Under the pieces are notes generated by a model. It worked only from the letters and a program-made list of their open reading frames with translations, ran no database searches and was not told where the DNA came from. Positions 9,039 through 17,853 of a stretch of DNA of 64,000 nt are shown piece after piece. The stretch covers positions 1 through 64,000 of the forward strand of contig DGWK01000030.1 of NCBI GenBank assembly GCA_002395235.1. Reading direction: 5' to 3'. Made by a program: the position numbers and the translations under genes. Source of the DNA: Lachnospiraceae bacterium UBA4260. GTDB taxonomy: Bacteria; Bacillota; Clostridia; Lachnospirales; Lachnospiraceae. Position 1 is the first letter of the stretch. Every line of letters starts with the position of its first letter.

Positions 9039-10265
9039 TTACAGTTCTATTCCATTGAGTTTGCACAGTTCTCTTGCGGACTCCACGGAATCAACGCCCG
9101 TCTTGTTCTTGATCGGCGCGAATTCCTTCTCGCGAAGGACTTCATAGGGCAGGCAGGTATCCAGTTCGTGTACCAGGTCCACTGCCAGCTGCTCGAATTT
9201 GTAGCCGTTCGGCTCCTCGGGCTTCACTTCGTTTCCTTCCTTGTCCATGTAAGGGATCTTCTTCTCGACGACATGGACCGGAAGCGCGTCGTTTACGATG
9301 CGCTCGAGATCTTTCTCGCGGAACAGATAGTTGAGGATGACGCCGAAATTAAAGGCGGGATCTCCCTTTTCGTCCTTGGCTTCCAGCAGCTCCGGAGTCA
9401 TGTCGTAGTACTCGACGATCGAAGGTCTGCCGTCCTCGAGGCACAGCGCGCCGACTTTCTCGTCCGGCGTGACCTTGCGGACTACCTTCGCGCCCGTGGC
9501 GCATCCGCTCTCAAGGGTTGCACCCACAAAGCAGGGATCCGAGATTCTCTGCAGGACATTGTCCACCGCGAAAATGTTGAGCCACTCTACGCCGAGCTCC
9601 TTGGCTCTGTCGAGGACGCCCGAATTCATCATGGAGAGGAACCAGCCGCCATTTCCGTTGGGAGACGTGGCGATCCTGTATTTGCTCTCCATATAGACCT
9701 TGCCGTTATAGTCCACGGCAGGCGCCATATCCTGTTTGAAGAAGCGGACCATGTCTTTGTCATAGCCAAAATAGTCCATCTCCTCCATGAAACCGACAGT
9801 CTTGTCGTGGTTCTTGTCGCTGGTCATGATAAAGAGCGGCACATACGTACCCGCCTCGCGGACAACGTCCATAAGGTTCTCGATCAGGCGCTGCATGATA
9901 TAGACCGGCTTCGTGATGCCGATATTGTACATGCACTTGGGATCGTCCGAACCCAGTCTCGTGCCCATGCCGCCCGCCAGCAGCACGGCGCCGATCTTCC
10001 GCTCTTTGAGGGCCTTAAGACCGACCTGTGTGAAGTGCTCTCTCTTCTCCTCGATCTCCGGGATCTCCATGGCTCCGAGAGGAGTGATCTTTCCTCTGAC
10101 CTGTCCGCCGTGAGGATTGGCCGCGTAGCGGATGACCGAGAAGTCAGTCTCCTCGATCTGCTGCAGCAGCGCATCTTTCTGCTCCTGCGTAAGCTCGTCA
10201 AAATAGTCAAGGACGTGAAGCTGTCCATATTCTTCCAGCTTCTTTCTGGCGTTTTCCAAATTCAT
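9039..10265 (-). CDS. UDPGP-family uridylyltransferase (UDP-sugar pyrophosphorylase)
   Basis: Transfers UMP from UTP to a sugar 1-phosphate (probably N-acetylglucosamine-1-P or glucose-1-P) to give a UDP-sugar for wall or polysaccharide synthesis. The 408-aa protein has the nucleotide-binding signature LLAGGMGTRLGSDDPK near residue 105, and the later GNGG and NFGVILNY segments typical of the UDPGP type 1 group. The ATG at 10265 is 9 bases after AGGAG and is preferred to a GTG two codons upstream. The sugar preferred cannot be read from sequence. Confidence 0.88.
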   Translation of the reverse strand: MNLENARKKLEEYGQLHVLDYFDELTQEQKDALLQQIEETDFSVIRYAANPHGGQVRGKITPLGAMEIPEIEEKREHFTQVGLKALKERKIGAVLLAGGMGTRLGSDDPKCMYNIGITKPVYIMQRLIENLMDVVREAGTYVPLFIMTSDKNHDKTVGFMEEMDYFGYDKDMVRFFKQDMAPAVDYNGKVYMESKYRIATSPNGNGGWFLSMMNSGVLDRAKELGVEWLNIFAVDNVLQRISDPCFVGATLESGCATGAKVVRKVTPDEKVGALCLEDGRPSIVEYYDMTPELLEAKDEKGDPAFNFGVILNYLFREKDLERIVNDALPVHVVEKKIPYMDKEGNEVKPEEPNGYKFEQLAVDLVHELDTCLPYEVLREKEFAPIKNKTGVDSVESARELCKLNGIEL

Positions 10266-10371
10266 CTTCACATACTCCTGTTTTAATCCTGAAAAACAAC
10301 ACTCTGAGAACGGGCGCGCGGCGGCGCCCCACCACTCTATTTTATATGAATAATCCGCTTCTGTCTATTTT

Positions 10372-11169
10372 TCAGATGTATCTCGCATATCTGGCGATCA
10401 GCCTTCCCTTTTTGGTCCGGCCGTCCGCCCCCAGGTATTTGAATTTTCCATATCCCCGCACGGAGATCCGCTCTCCGATCGCCGGTATATAGGAAGCAGA
10501 CGTGATCATGCGTCCGTCCGCGAACACCTTCTCCTGCTCGATCAGGCGCTGCGCCTGGGACCTGGACAGATGAAAGACCTGGGCCGCGAGGCAGTCCACT
10601 CTCTCGGAGGAGACGCTGCCGCTCTCCTCCTTCGTCACTGTCACCGACGGACAGTCGCGGGGCGCGATGATCTGCGCCGTGACGGTCGTGTGCCTCACTC
10701 TCGTGACCTCGCCGCAGATAAACGGCGCCGTCTCGGAGACCGCGAACACGAAGGCCTCATCTCCTCTGCAGATGATATCTCCGATCTGTTCCCGGGTGAT
10801 CCCGATATTCATAAGGCTTCCCAGATAATCTCTGTGCGACGGAGGCTCTGCAAATCCCGAGCGCACCGCGGCGATCCTGATACAGGTCAGGGCGCCTTCC
10901 CCGCCCGCGATCTCTTCCGCCATCTCTTCCTCACTCGTATAAGAGGGGACAAAAAAGAGCATCTGCCGGTCCGCCTCTTCATACCCTCCGCTGAACACGC
11001 ACCAGGCGCCCGCCCCTGCCCGGAGCGGGATCTTCTCCTCGCGGATCACCTGCCTCGCATAGGACTGCAGGTCCGGTGAAAGAAACCCTGTGTGATTCAG
11101 ATAATCTCCCTGCTGCGTTCGGTTCCAGAGATCCCGGATCCTGCCGCGAAGTACATCTCTCTCTTCCAT
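10372..11169 (-). CDS. ylmH: YlmH-type RNA-binding protein with S4 domain
   Basis: A 265-aa cytoplasmic protein. The N-terminal two thirds matches the YlmH/Sll1252 arrangement (segments HRDYLGSLMNIGI and IGDIICRGDEAFVF). The C-terminal S4 domain starts near SSERVDCLAAQVFHLSR and includes the RxxAQRLIEQEKVFADGR core. In Bacillus subtilis and related bacteria YlmH-type proteins act in ribosome quality control; the same role is inferred here. It lies alone, about 100 bases upstream of the pyrophosphorylase gene. Confidence 0.9.
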   Translation of the reverse strand: MEERDVLRGRIRDLWNRTQQGDYLNHTGFLSPDLQSYARQVIREEKIPLRAGAGAWCVFSGGYEEADRQMLFFVPSYTSEEEMAEEIAGGEGALTCIRIAAVRSGFAEPPSHRDYLGSLMNIGITREQIGDIICRGDEAFVFAVSETAPFICGEVTRVRHTTVTAQIIAPRDCPSVTVTKEESGSVSSERVDCLAAQVFHLSRSQAQRLIEQEKVFADGRMITSASYIPAIGERISVRGYGKFKYLGADGRTKKGRLIARYARYI

Positions 11170-11329
11170 AGAAGCCTCATGTGTTGTCCCAAAACTTGAC
11201 CACCTCGTCAGAATTTGAATCTTTCCTGATCCAGATCCCGAATTTTATACTATAATATTCGGTGTGGCCGAGCCACATCATATCTAATCCGCGGCGTCTT
11301 ACGCCCGACATATCGAAAGGATCTTTTCT

Positions 11330-11560
11330 ATGCGTCCCACATGTAAATCCAGACTCAAGAAACTCAGAAAACAGCATCGCCTGTCGCAGAAAGGACTGGC
11401 GGATGCCATCGATATCTCTCCCAGGACCTATTCCGATTATGAATCCGGCGCGGTCAGAGTGCCTCTGGAAACCCTGATCGACATCGCCAGGTTTTACGAC
11501 GTGGACCTCAATTACATCGCCGGTGTCAGCAACGTGCGCAAGGAGTTTCCTTCCCTCTGA
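11330..11560 (+). CDS. Small XRE-type helix-turn-helix protein
   Basis: A 76-aa DNA-binding protein that is essentially one lambda-repressor-like domain. The helices read LKKLRKQHRLSQKGLADAI, then ISPRTYSDYESGAVRVP, then LIDIARFYDVDLNYIAGV. It is encoded opposite to its neighbours. A TATAAT lies at 11251-11256, about 75 bases upstream, with no convincing -35. Targets are unknown; autoregulation is common for such small proteins. Confidence 0.85.
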   Translation: MRPTCKSRLKKLRKQHRLSQKGLADAIDISPRTYSDYESGAVRVPLETLIDIARFYDVDLNYIAGVSNVRKEFPSL

Positions 11561-11569
11561 CCGGGAACG

Positions 11570-12958
11570 TCATTCCCCGCCGTTCTCGAGTGCCGTGGCC
11601 GCCTTGAGCATCAGGGCGCATTCGATCCTCTTCTTGAAGAGCTCGCACCCGTACTCATACACGCCGCTGATCTTTCCGGTCGTGTGGTAGGCGTTGGCAG
11701 CACAGCCGCCCGAACAATACAGCTTGGCCCAGCAGTCCCTGCACTCCTCATGGGAGTAGACGTTGCAGAATTTGAACTCGTCCTGCCGGGCGTGATTTGT
11801 CACACCATTCCAGATATCTCCCAGTTTGTAATCCGGATCGCCGACAAACTGATGGCAGGGATAGAGGTCTCCCCACGCCGTGACGGCCATATATTCCGTA
11901 CCCGAACCGCATCCCGAGATTCTCTTGTAGATGCAGGGGCCGTGCTCGAGGTCGATCATGTAGTGATAGAACGTGATCGGCTTTCCTTCGCGTTCCCTGC
12001 GGAGCATATCTTTTGCCAGGATCTCATACTGCTCAAAGAGGATCGGAAGGTCTTCCTTCGTCAGCGCGCTCGGGCTGTCCGGAGAGGTAACGACGGGTTC
12101 CATGGACAGCTCTGTAAAGCCCAGGTCGTCCGCCATATGGAAGATATCCTTCGTGAAATCGGTGTTGAAGTGCGTGTAGGTGCCGCGCATGTAATAGCCC
12201 TTGTTCCCTCTGGCAGCGGCAAATTTCTGAAAGAGGGGCACGATGCGGTCGTAGCTTCCTCTTCCCTTGATGTCGACCCGGAACCGGTCGTTGACTTCCT
12301 TCCTGCCGTCCAGGCTCAGCACCACATTGTGGCACTCCTTGTTCGCCCATTCGATCACCTCGTCGGTGATGCCTACACCGTTTGTGGTCAGCGTGAAGCG
12401 GAAGTTCTTTTTCTTCTCCTTTTCGATGCTCCTGGCATAGGCCACGAGCTGTTTGCAGACCTCGAAGTTCATGAGCGGCTCGCCGCCGAAGAAGTCCACT
12501 TCCAGGTTCCGTCTGAAGCCCGAGTTCTCGACCAGGAAGTCCAGCGCGCGCTTTCCCGTCTCGAAGCTCATCAGTCCCGCCGAGCCCTGGAACTTGCCCT
12601 GGGAGGCAAAACAGTACTCGCAGTTGAGGTTGCAGGTGTGGGCCACCAGAAGACAGAGGGCCTTGATCACCGTGTTCCTCTGCTTCATGTCATAGTTCTG
12701 GTCCTTGTAGATATCCTCGGTGAAGAGCTTTCCATCCGCGCGCAGCTCCTCGATGTCCGAGAAGATATCCGCGATGTCCTCCTGTGTGATTCCCCGATCA
12801 CTGTACTGCTGCATCAAAAGAGCGGCAGCTTCCTCCTGCGTCTTTCCCTCGTCGATATATCGGATCGCGTCGTAGGCGGCGTCGTCTGTGATATGAACGC
12901 TGCCGCTGAACACGTCGAGCACGATATTGTATCCGTTTAGTTTATATTGATGGATCAT
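11570..12958 (-). CDS. scfB: SCIFF peptide maturase (radical SAM, SPASM)
   Basis: A radical-SAM enzyme that forms thioether cross-links in the Cys-rich SCIFF peptide encoded just upstream. The 462-aa protein has a peptide-recognition region at its N terminus, the [4Fe-4S] motif CNLNCEYC near residue 107, and a SPASM domain with CGSGTEY, YPCHQF, CNVYSHEECRDC and CSGGC. The start MIHQYKLNGYN is preceded by a purine-rich AAAAGGAAAG site. It lies 120 bases downstream of scfA, with a hairpin in between. The product's role in the cell is not known. Confidence 0.95.
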   Translation of the reverse strand: MIHQYKLNGYNIVLDVFSGSVHITDDAAYDAIRYIDEGKTQEEAAALLMQQYSDRGITQEDIADIFSDIEELRADGKLFTEDIYKDQNYDMKQRNTVIKALCLLVAHTCNLNCEYCFASQGKFQGSAGLMSFETGKRALDFLVENSGFRRNLEVDFFGGEPLMNFEVCKQLVAYARSIEKEKKKNFRFTLTTNGVGITDEVIEWANKECHNVVLSLDGRKEVNDRFRVDIKGRGSYDRIVPLFQKFAAARGNKGYYMRGTYTHFNTDFTKDIFHMADDLGFTELSMEPVVTSPDSPSALTKEDLPILFEQYEILAKDMLRREREGKPITFYHYMIDLEHGPCIYKRISGCGSGTEYMAVTAWGDLYPCHQFVGDPDYKLGDIWNGVTNHARQDEFKFCNVYSHEECRDCWAKLYCSGGCAANAYHTTGKISGVYEYGCELFKKRIECALMLKAATALENGGE

Positions 12959-13001
12959 CCGTTTCTTTCCTTTTCCCCTTTCGGGGGGAGCACACAACAA
13001 T

Positions 13002-13027
13002 AGCCGGAGTGCTCACGCACCCCGGCT
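13002..13027 (-). other. Hairpin between scfA and scfB
   Basis: AGCCGGGGTGC and GCACTCCGGCT (minus strand) pair with one mismatch around the loop GTGA, followed by ATTGTTGTG. The weak T tract suggests partial termination or RNA processing that would give more peptide transcript than enzyme transcript. Confidence 0.55.
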
Positions 13028-13078
13028 GATTGAGCGGTTTGTTACGCCAAAAGTCTTCTCGCCGTCAGGAAACCCCGA

Positions 13079-13231
13079 TTACTTGGACTCTTCGCTCTTC
13101 TCACAAGCCTGGTTTGCAATTCCGCAGCTGGTCTTGCAAGCGCTCTGGCAGGATGTCTGGCACTCGCCGCATCCGCCGTTCTGGGCACTTCTGGCCATAT
13201 CACGGGTATTCAGTGTCTGAATGTGCTTCAT
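13079..13231 (-). CDS. scfA: SCIFF six-cysteine peptide precursor
   Basis: A 50-aa ribosomal peptide with a leader MKHIQTLNTRDMARSAQ and a core with exactly six cysteines (GGC, GEC, TSC, SAC, TSC, QAC). This is the pattern for which the family is named (six cysteines in about forty-five residues). The ATG follows AAGGAA; an upstream in-frame ATG at 13267 lacks a good site. The core is the expected substrate of the adjacent radical-SAM maturase, which would join cysteine sulfur to a backbone carbon. Confidence 0.93.
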   Translation of the reverse strand: MKHIQTLNTRDMARSAQNGGCGECQTSCQSACKTSCGIANQACEKSEESK

Positions 13232-13311
13232 AATAATTTCCTTCTTTCTGTCATTAATTTTTATCAATGCTACAACTATAATACTAATGCCTCGCTTCGT
13301 TTGTCAAGGCA

Positions 13312-14784
13312 TCACTCCTCAAGGCAGGCGATCAGACGGCTGTCTTTTGAATGGGTATGATGAACCGTGTTTCCGTCCGCCTGCGCCCGCTGTACGGCTT
13401 TGATGTGCTCCGCCTTGATGTATTCTCCCGGCGCCAGGATCGGAATTCCCGGCGGATAGACGTACAGATACTCCCCGCATATTCTTCCCTCGCTCTCCGT
13501 CAGAGGCACCTCCTCGTGCGGGTCATTTACGGCTTGAAGTATACTGCACGCCGTGCGGACTTTCGGAAAGCTTATGGGAGCACGCGCTTTGCTGTCGGCT
13601 TCGCCTCTTCTCCACAGCACTATATCCATACTCCGGAGCGCGTCGTACAGCCTGTCGAAGTTCTCCACGCTGTCCCCGGGTCCCGTCATCAGAAGGACAT
13701 TCATGCCGCTGCTCATTTCCGCTTCGATGCCGTATTTGTTTCTGAGGATCTGCGCGGCCTTGCTTCCCCTCATGCCGCCTTCCTGAAAGCTGACCAGTAT
13801 TTTGCTCCTGTCGCGGGCCGAGAATTTTCTTGTCCTTCTCCCTGCCCGCTCATTGCTGAGCACCTTTATGGTCCGAAACTCCTCCGCGTCCCGGTAAAAC
13901 TCATCCAGGTTGTGTTTCCACTGCCCGAACAGGACGTCGCCTTCTTCTCTCAGAAGATTCACGCAGCTGTCGATGGAGATCATGAGCGGATAGGAGGGAG
14001 AGCTCGTCTCGAAGATCCCCAGCTGGCGCTCGATCTCTTTCTCGCTCACAAGATCCCCCTGCAGATGCAGGATGGCTGTCTGCGTCAGTGAGGGAAGCGT
14101 CTTGTGCAGGCTCTGGATGACCAGGTCTGCGCCGCATCGGACGGCGCCGTCGGGGAATCCTCCCTCGGCAAACAGTCCCAGATGCGCTCCGTGGGCCTCG
14201 TCCACGATCAGCGGGATCTCCATAGCGCTGCAGATGTCCGATATGCTGCGGATATCGGAAATAATGCCTTCGTAAGTGGGAGAAGTCAGGACTACCGCCT
14301 TGCTGTACGGATGTTTTTTCACAGTGCTTCGGACCTGGTCCGGGGTAATGCCTTTACAGATGCCGAAGTCCATGTCCTGCTCCGGAACGATCCAGTGAAC
14401 TTTGTAGCCCCCCAGTTCGATCGCGTGAAACACGGATCTGTGGCAGTTGCGGGCGGCAATGATCTCACTTCCAAACGGAGCGGCCGCCCGGATCGCCGCA
14501 AGGATCCCGCAGGTGCTCCCGCCTACCAGAAACCAGGCCCTTCTGCTTCCCCAGAGGTCGGCGGCCCGCGACATGGCCTTTCTCAGGATCCCGCGCGCGT
14601 CGTGAAGGTCGTCCGCGCCCTGGATCTCCGTGATGTCCCATTCATAGGGGAGGGCGTCGGACGGCATCAGCGCTCTCTTGTGTCCCGGCATGTGCATGGG
14701 GACTGTGAGGGCGGTGAGTTTCTCGACTTCTTCCTGCAGACTGGTCACAGTTCTCGCCTTGTTGCTTGCTACGTCGCTGCTCAT
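13312..14784 (-). CDS. Orn/Lys/Arg decarboxylase family PLP enzyme
   Basis: A fold-type I PLP enzyme that decarboxylates a basic amino acid, the first step to polyamines. The 490-aa protein has the amino-terminal MHMPGHKR motif, the aspartate motif VDEAHGAHLG and the PLP lysine in SLHKTLPS. The length fits the short Gram-positive type. The start MSSDVASNK follows GGAGG at 7 bases and is preferred to the ATG at 14811. Substrate (arginine, lysine or ornithine) cannot be decided by eye. Confidence 0.9.
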   Translation of the reverse strand: MSSDVASNKARTVTSLQEEVEKLTALTVPMHMPGHKRALMPSDALPYEWDITEIQGADDLHDARGILRKAMSRAADLWGSRRAWFLVGGSTCGILAAIRAAAPFGSEIIAARNCHRSVFHAIELGGYKVHWIVPEQDMDFGICKGITPDQVRSTVKKHPYSKAVVLTSPTYEGIISDIRSISDICSAMEIPLIVDEAHGAHLGLFAEGGFPDGAVRCGADLVIQSLHKTLPSLTQTAILHLQGDLVSEKEIERQLGIFETSSPSYPLMISIDSCVNLLREEGDVLFGQWKHNLDEFYRDAEEFRTIKVLSNERAGRRTRKFSARDRSKILVSFQEGGMRGSKAAQILRNKYGIEAEMSSGMNVLLMTGPGDSVENFDRLYDALRSMDIVLWRRGEADSKARAPISFPKVRTACSILQAVNDPHEEVPLTESEGRICGEYLYVYPPGIPILAPGEYIKAEHIKAVQRAQADGNTVHHTHSKDSRLIACLEE

Positions 14785-14839
14785 CAGGGTACCTCCAATG
14801 GTAAGGCTCATGAAGCGAGCCGTTTCAGTAAGTTCCGGT

Positions 14840-14873
14840 AAAAAAAGCTGCCGCGTGAATGCGGCAGCTTTTG
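14840..14873 (-). terminator. Terminator of mscL
   Basis: On the minus strand AAAAGCTGCCGC-ATTCAC-GCGGCAGCTTTTTTT forms a strong stem with a T tail. It works in the minus direction, after mscL. Confidence 0.85.
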
Positions 14874-14910
14874 CGGTTCATTTCTCAGAGCGTCCGATGA
14901 CTTTCTGTGA

Positions 14911-15321
14911 TCAGTCAAGCTGAGATGTGCAGTGAGGGCATCTTGTAGCCTCGATCGCGATCTCGCTCTTGCAGTAAGGGCACATCTTGGTTGTAGGAGC
15001 AGCGGGAGCTTCTTCCTTCTTGCCGATGGAAGCGGCCTTGTTCATAGCCTTGATGATGCTGAAAAGAATGAAGGCCATGATCAGGAAGCTGATGATCGCA
15101 TTGATGAAATTACCAATTCCAAGAGCAGCGTCGCCTACCAGCGGAATCTTCCATGCGCTGAAATCCATGCTCACGAAGCAGCCCAGCAGAGGATTGATGA
15201 TATCTTCTACCAGAGAATTAACGATCGCCGTGAAGGCTCCGCCAATGATGATACCGACTGCCATGTCCATTACATTGCCGCGGGAGATGAACTCTTTGAA
15301 CTCTTTCATGAAATTCTTCAT
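14911..15321 (-). CDS. mscL: Large-conductance mechanosensitive channel with zinc-ribbon tail
   Basis: A pentameric membrane channel that releases solutes when membrane tension rises. The 136-aa protein has the conserved amino-terminal FKEFISRGNVMDMAVGIIIGGAF followed by a second membrane helix (about residues 65-90). Residues about 110-133 hold CPYC and CPHC pairs, a zinc-ribbon pattern at the cytoplasmic end that classical MscL proteins such as the E. coli one lack. The ATG follows AGAGAGG; the frame upstream to 15390 has no site. Confidence 0.93.
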   Translation of the reverse strand: MKNFMKEFKEFISRGNVMDMAVGIIIGGAFTAIVNSLVEDIINPLLGCFVSMDFSAWKIPLVGDAALGIGNFINAIISFLIMAFILFSIIKAMNKAASIGKKEEAPAAPTTKMCPYCKSEIAIEATRCPHCTSQLD

Positions 15322-15517
15322 AATTCGACTACCTCTCTTCTTTAGAAAACTGAAATTACTATAATGTATTGTAGCAGATTCGCACGACACATCAATATCT
15401 AATTTTATATTTTTTTTATTTTTCTAAAGAAAAATCTATTTTTCATCCATATATTGTGCCAAGAAGAATTTCCGGCCACTGTATCTATGTCAGTGCGCGC
15501 TTTGTGCGGTCTCCGGC

Positions 15518-15871
15518 TCAGGACTGTGCCAGCTCCCTGAGGCTCTTTTCCGTGACCTCGTAATCTCTCTCCACATTCTCCATTTCCGCCAGCGCCTGCT
15601 CATAATTTCCCCCCCGGAGCAGTTCTGTGATGCTGCTGACAGGTTCGTACAGCCCGGTAAGACCGAGGTTGAGGCATACGCCTTTCAGCGTGTGAGCCGC
15701 CCGGAACCCCTTTTCACAGTTCTGCTCTTTCATGGCGGCGCGAAGCTCCTCCATGCTGGTGTCAGTCAGAAACAGCAGCGCAAATCTGCGGATTCTGGCG
15801 TCGGTCAGAAATCTTCTCTTCACTTCTTCGTAGTCACCATGAATGGCTTCATAGCATTCTTTGACGTTCAT
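15518..15871 (-). CDS. Histidine phosphotransfer (Hpt) domain protein
   Basis: A 117-aa single-domain protein that would relay phosphate between a sensor kinase and a response regulator. The phosphorylated His is in AAHTLKGVCLNLGL, the classic Hpt helix. No kinase or regulator is nearby, so its partners are encoded elsewhere. It lies 18 bases downstream of the LytR-CpsA-Psr gene, suggesting one operon with it and the UPF0158 gene. Confidence 0.88.
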   Translation of the reverse strand: MNVKECYEAIHGDYEEVKRRFLTDARIRRFALLFLTDTSMEELRAAMKEQNCEKGFRAAHTLKGVCLNLGLTGLYEPVSSITELLRGGNYEQALAEMENVERDYEVTEKSLRELAQS

Positions 15872-15889
15872 TTTTTCCCTTCCTGTGCG

Positions 15890-17167
15890 TCAGTTCACAT
15901 AGCTGTTGATTACATCGTTGATCTCCCCCACAGTCGGCGAGGACTCGTAGTCCTCCTCTCCGAACAGTGTTTCATGGAGCTTTCTGACATTTGTCGTAAG
16001 GTAGTAAGGAACCACGCAGGACTCCCCGTTTATCGTCGCGAATATCCTGTCTTCTTCTGTGGGAAAGCCGGTGCTGTCCGTCAGATCCATGCCCTTTGCC
16101 CGCATGATGAACATAAAGAGTTCTCCCGAGCTGAGGGAAGTGGCTGTTTTTCCCAGCGCGGCGTTCGCCGCCGCGATCAGCTGCAGCGGGTTCGCTTCTC
16201 TGGCCTTCTGCAGAGTGAGGGCAAGAACGGTTCTCTGCCTCTCTGCTCTCTTGAAATCATCTCCTGCCGTGTAGCGGATCCTGCAGTACGCGGTGGCCTG
16301 AATGCCGCTCAGATGCTGCATTCCGTAGTCCGTCACCTCGTCGTATTCCGTGCCGATCTCATAGTACATGTCATCCATATAGCTGTTCATGTACTCCATC
16401 TCTTCCTCTGTGATCTCCAGGTCGATCCCTCCGAGCGCGTCGATCGTGTCCGCAAGCCCTTCAAATCCGACTGTCACAAAGTCCGTGATGTTCAGGTCCA
16501 GATTCCTGTTCAGCATCGCGACAGCCTGCTGCGGTCCCCCGAAAGCATAAGCCGCGTTGCACTTGCGCATCTCTCCGCCTCCGATATCCAGAAGCGTATC
16601 GCGGTACACGGAGACCAGCTTGATCTCCCCGGTCTTCTTGTTGATTGAGCAGACCATGATCGCGTCGCTCCGGTTGTCGCCGCCAAGAAGATCCTGCTCC
16701 CTCGAATCGACGCCGAACAGGGCAATATTCTGATAGCCGGCCATGGCCTCGTCCTGCTGTACCTGCATGCTGATGCTGCTCTGCAGAACGTCCTCCAGCT
16801 CAACGGAATTCACCGTCTGAAGGCGGGACCGCAGATAGAGGAGCGTACCGCCTGCCAGAAGCAGCGCCAAAATAAGAATCGTGAGAAAGAATTTCCGGAT
16901 CGGGTGTCTCTTTCTTCTTTTCCTTCGCTCGTAGGCGCTTCTTTGCGCTTGCTGCGCTCTTTCCTCTCTCTGCTGCGCCTGTCTGTTTCTGATCCGCTCA
17001 TACTCCATTGCCTGCCGCCGCTCTTCTTCCCGGGCGATCCTTTCCCTGCGGGAGCGTATCCCCTCTCGCTCTTCCCGCATTCGGGCGTATTCTTCGTAGT
17101 CCTCTTCTTCCCCCATCCTTTCTTCGTTTAAAATCTCGTCTTCCGTCATTTTTCTGTATTTTGACAT
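15890..17167 (-). CDS. LytR-CpsA-Psr (LCP) family protein
   Basis: A membrane-anchored enzyme family that attaches glycopolymers such as teichoic acids to peptidoglycan. The 425-aa protein has a very charged Arg/Glu-rich cytoplasmic head (about residues 1-95), one membrane helix (FFLTILILALLLAGGTLLYL), then the LCP domain with LFGVDSRE, GGDNRSDAIMV, the Arg/Asp-rich SVYRDTLLDI and YRDTL-type region, and RQRTVL. The start MSKYRK follows GAGG; a GTG four codons upstream overlaps that site. The long charged head is unusual. Confidence 0.9.
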   Translation of the reverse strand: MSKYRKMTEDEILNEERMGEEEDYEEYARMREEREGIRSRRERIAREEERRQAMEYERIRNRQAQQREERAQQAQRSAYERRKRRKRHPIRKFFLTILILALLLAGGTLLYLRSRLQTVNSVELEDVLQSSISMQVQQDEAMAGYQNIALFGVDSREQDLLGGDNRSDAIMVCSINKKTGEIKLVSVYRDTLLDIGGGEMRKCNAAYAFGGPQQAVAMLNRNLDLNITDFVTVGFEGLADTIDALGGIDLEITEEEMEYMNSYMDDMYYEIGTEYDEVTDYGMQHLSGIQATAYCRIRYTAGDDFKRAERQRTVLALTLQKAREANPLQLIAAANAALGKTATSLSSGELFMFIMRAKGMDLTDSTGFPTEEDRIFATINGESCVVPYYLTTNVRKLHETLFGEEDYESSPTVGEINDVINSYVN

Positions 17168-17182
17168 AAAAATCCTCACAGG

Positions 17183-17602
17183 TCATTCGATCAGATTCAG
17201 ACCGTTCGCCTCGCACCAGCGTTTTGAGAACTCGCGGTAAATCTCATCGCGGTAGTTATACCATTCTATGAGCAGTTTCTCCTCTCTGACCGCGTCTTCA
17301 AAGTGATGCAGGCCGTGTTCCGCGACCCTCTCTATGATCCTGGCCTTTACTTCCTCCTGTGGAATGGCCTTCACGAAGCCTTCCATGACTTTCCTTCTGC
17401 CCTCCTCACCGATCTGGGGGAGCTTGATAAAGGCTTCCGCGTGCTCCGTCACATCCTTTTCCGTTGAGATCCCGTGAACGGCCTTGCCGTAGATCACCCC
17501 TGAGACAAACATGAGGACCGTTTCAAGAGGGATGTAGTAATAGTAAACCGCGTCGATCGGATAGGAGAAAGACTGCATCACATCATCCAGTCTTATTTTC
17601 AT
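17183..17602 (-). CDS. UPF0158-like protein
   Basis: A 139-aa soluble protein of unknown function. It resembles the UPF0158 family in its start (MKIRLDDVMQSF), the central IKLP and MEGF segments and the tail YNYRDEIYREFSKRWCEANG. The gene starts the minus-strand operon that continues with the LCP protein (15 bases later) and the Hpt protein. No catalytic motif is seen. Confidence 0.7.
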   Translation of the reverse strand: MKIRLDDVMQSFSYPIDAVYYYYIPLETVLMFVSGVIYGKAVHGISTEKDVTEHAEAFIKLPQIGEEGRRKVMEGFVKAIPQEEVKARIIERVAEHGLHHFEDAVREEKLLIEWYNYRDEIYREFSKRWCEANGLNLIE

Positions 17603-17711
17603 TATCTGTTCCTCTTTTTCTTTGATTATGTTAAACCAAGATGTTCAGTAGATAGTGGTTCAAAATCCGTGTTTTGTCAAGTCCGGATTCCGATTATTGC
17701 AGGGAAATTCC

Positions 17712-17740
17712 TTGAGAAATATCTGAATTCCATCTATACT
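17712..17740 (+). promoter_or_regulatory. Promoter of the sortase gene
   Basis: TTGAGA (17712-17717) and TATACT (17735-17740) are 17 bases apart and face the sortase gene. The transcript would begin near 17747 and carry the 14-bp repeats in its leader. Confidence 0.65.
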
Positions 17741-17766
17741 TGACTAAGTTAATGGTAACACTGAAC

Positions 17767-17822
17767 TTTTACTTTAATTCTTTTACTTTAATTCATTTAC
17801 TTTAATTCAGTTACTTAATATT
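17767..17822. repeat. 14-bp tandem repeats in the sortase leader
   Basis: Three near-perfect copies of TTTTACTTTAATTC (17767-17808) and a decayed fourth. They lie between the predicted transcription start and the ribosome site of the sortase gene. Confidence 0.85.
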
Positions 17823-17853
17823 TCAGAATATCCGGCGGCAAAGAGGTGTCCGT

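Noticed and set aside
10305..10345. GC-rich inverted stretch after the YlmH gene
   Set aside because: Pairing is short and no T run follows; not enough for a terminator call.
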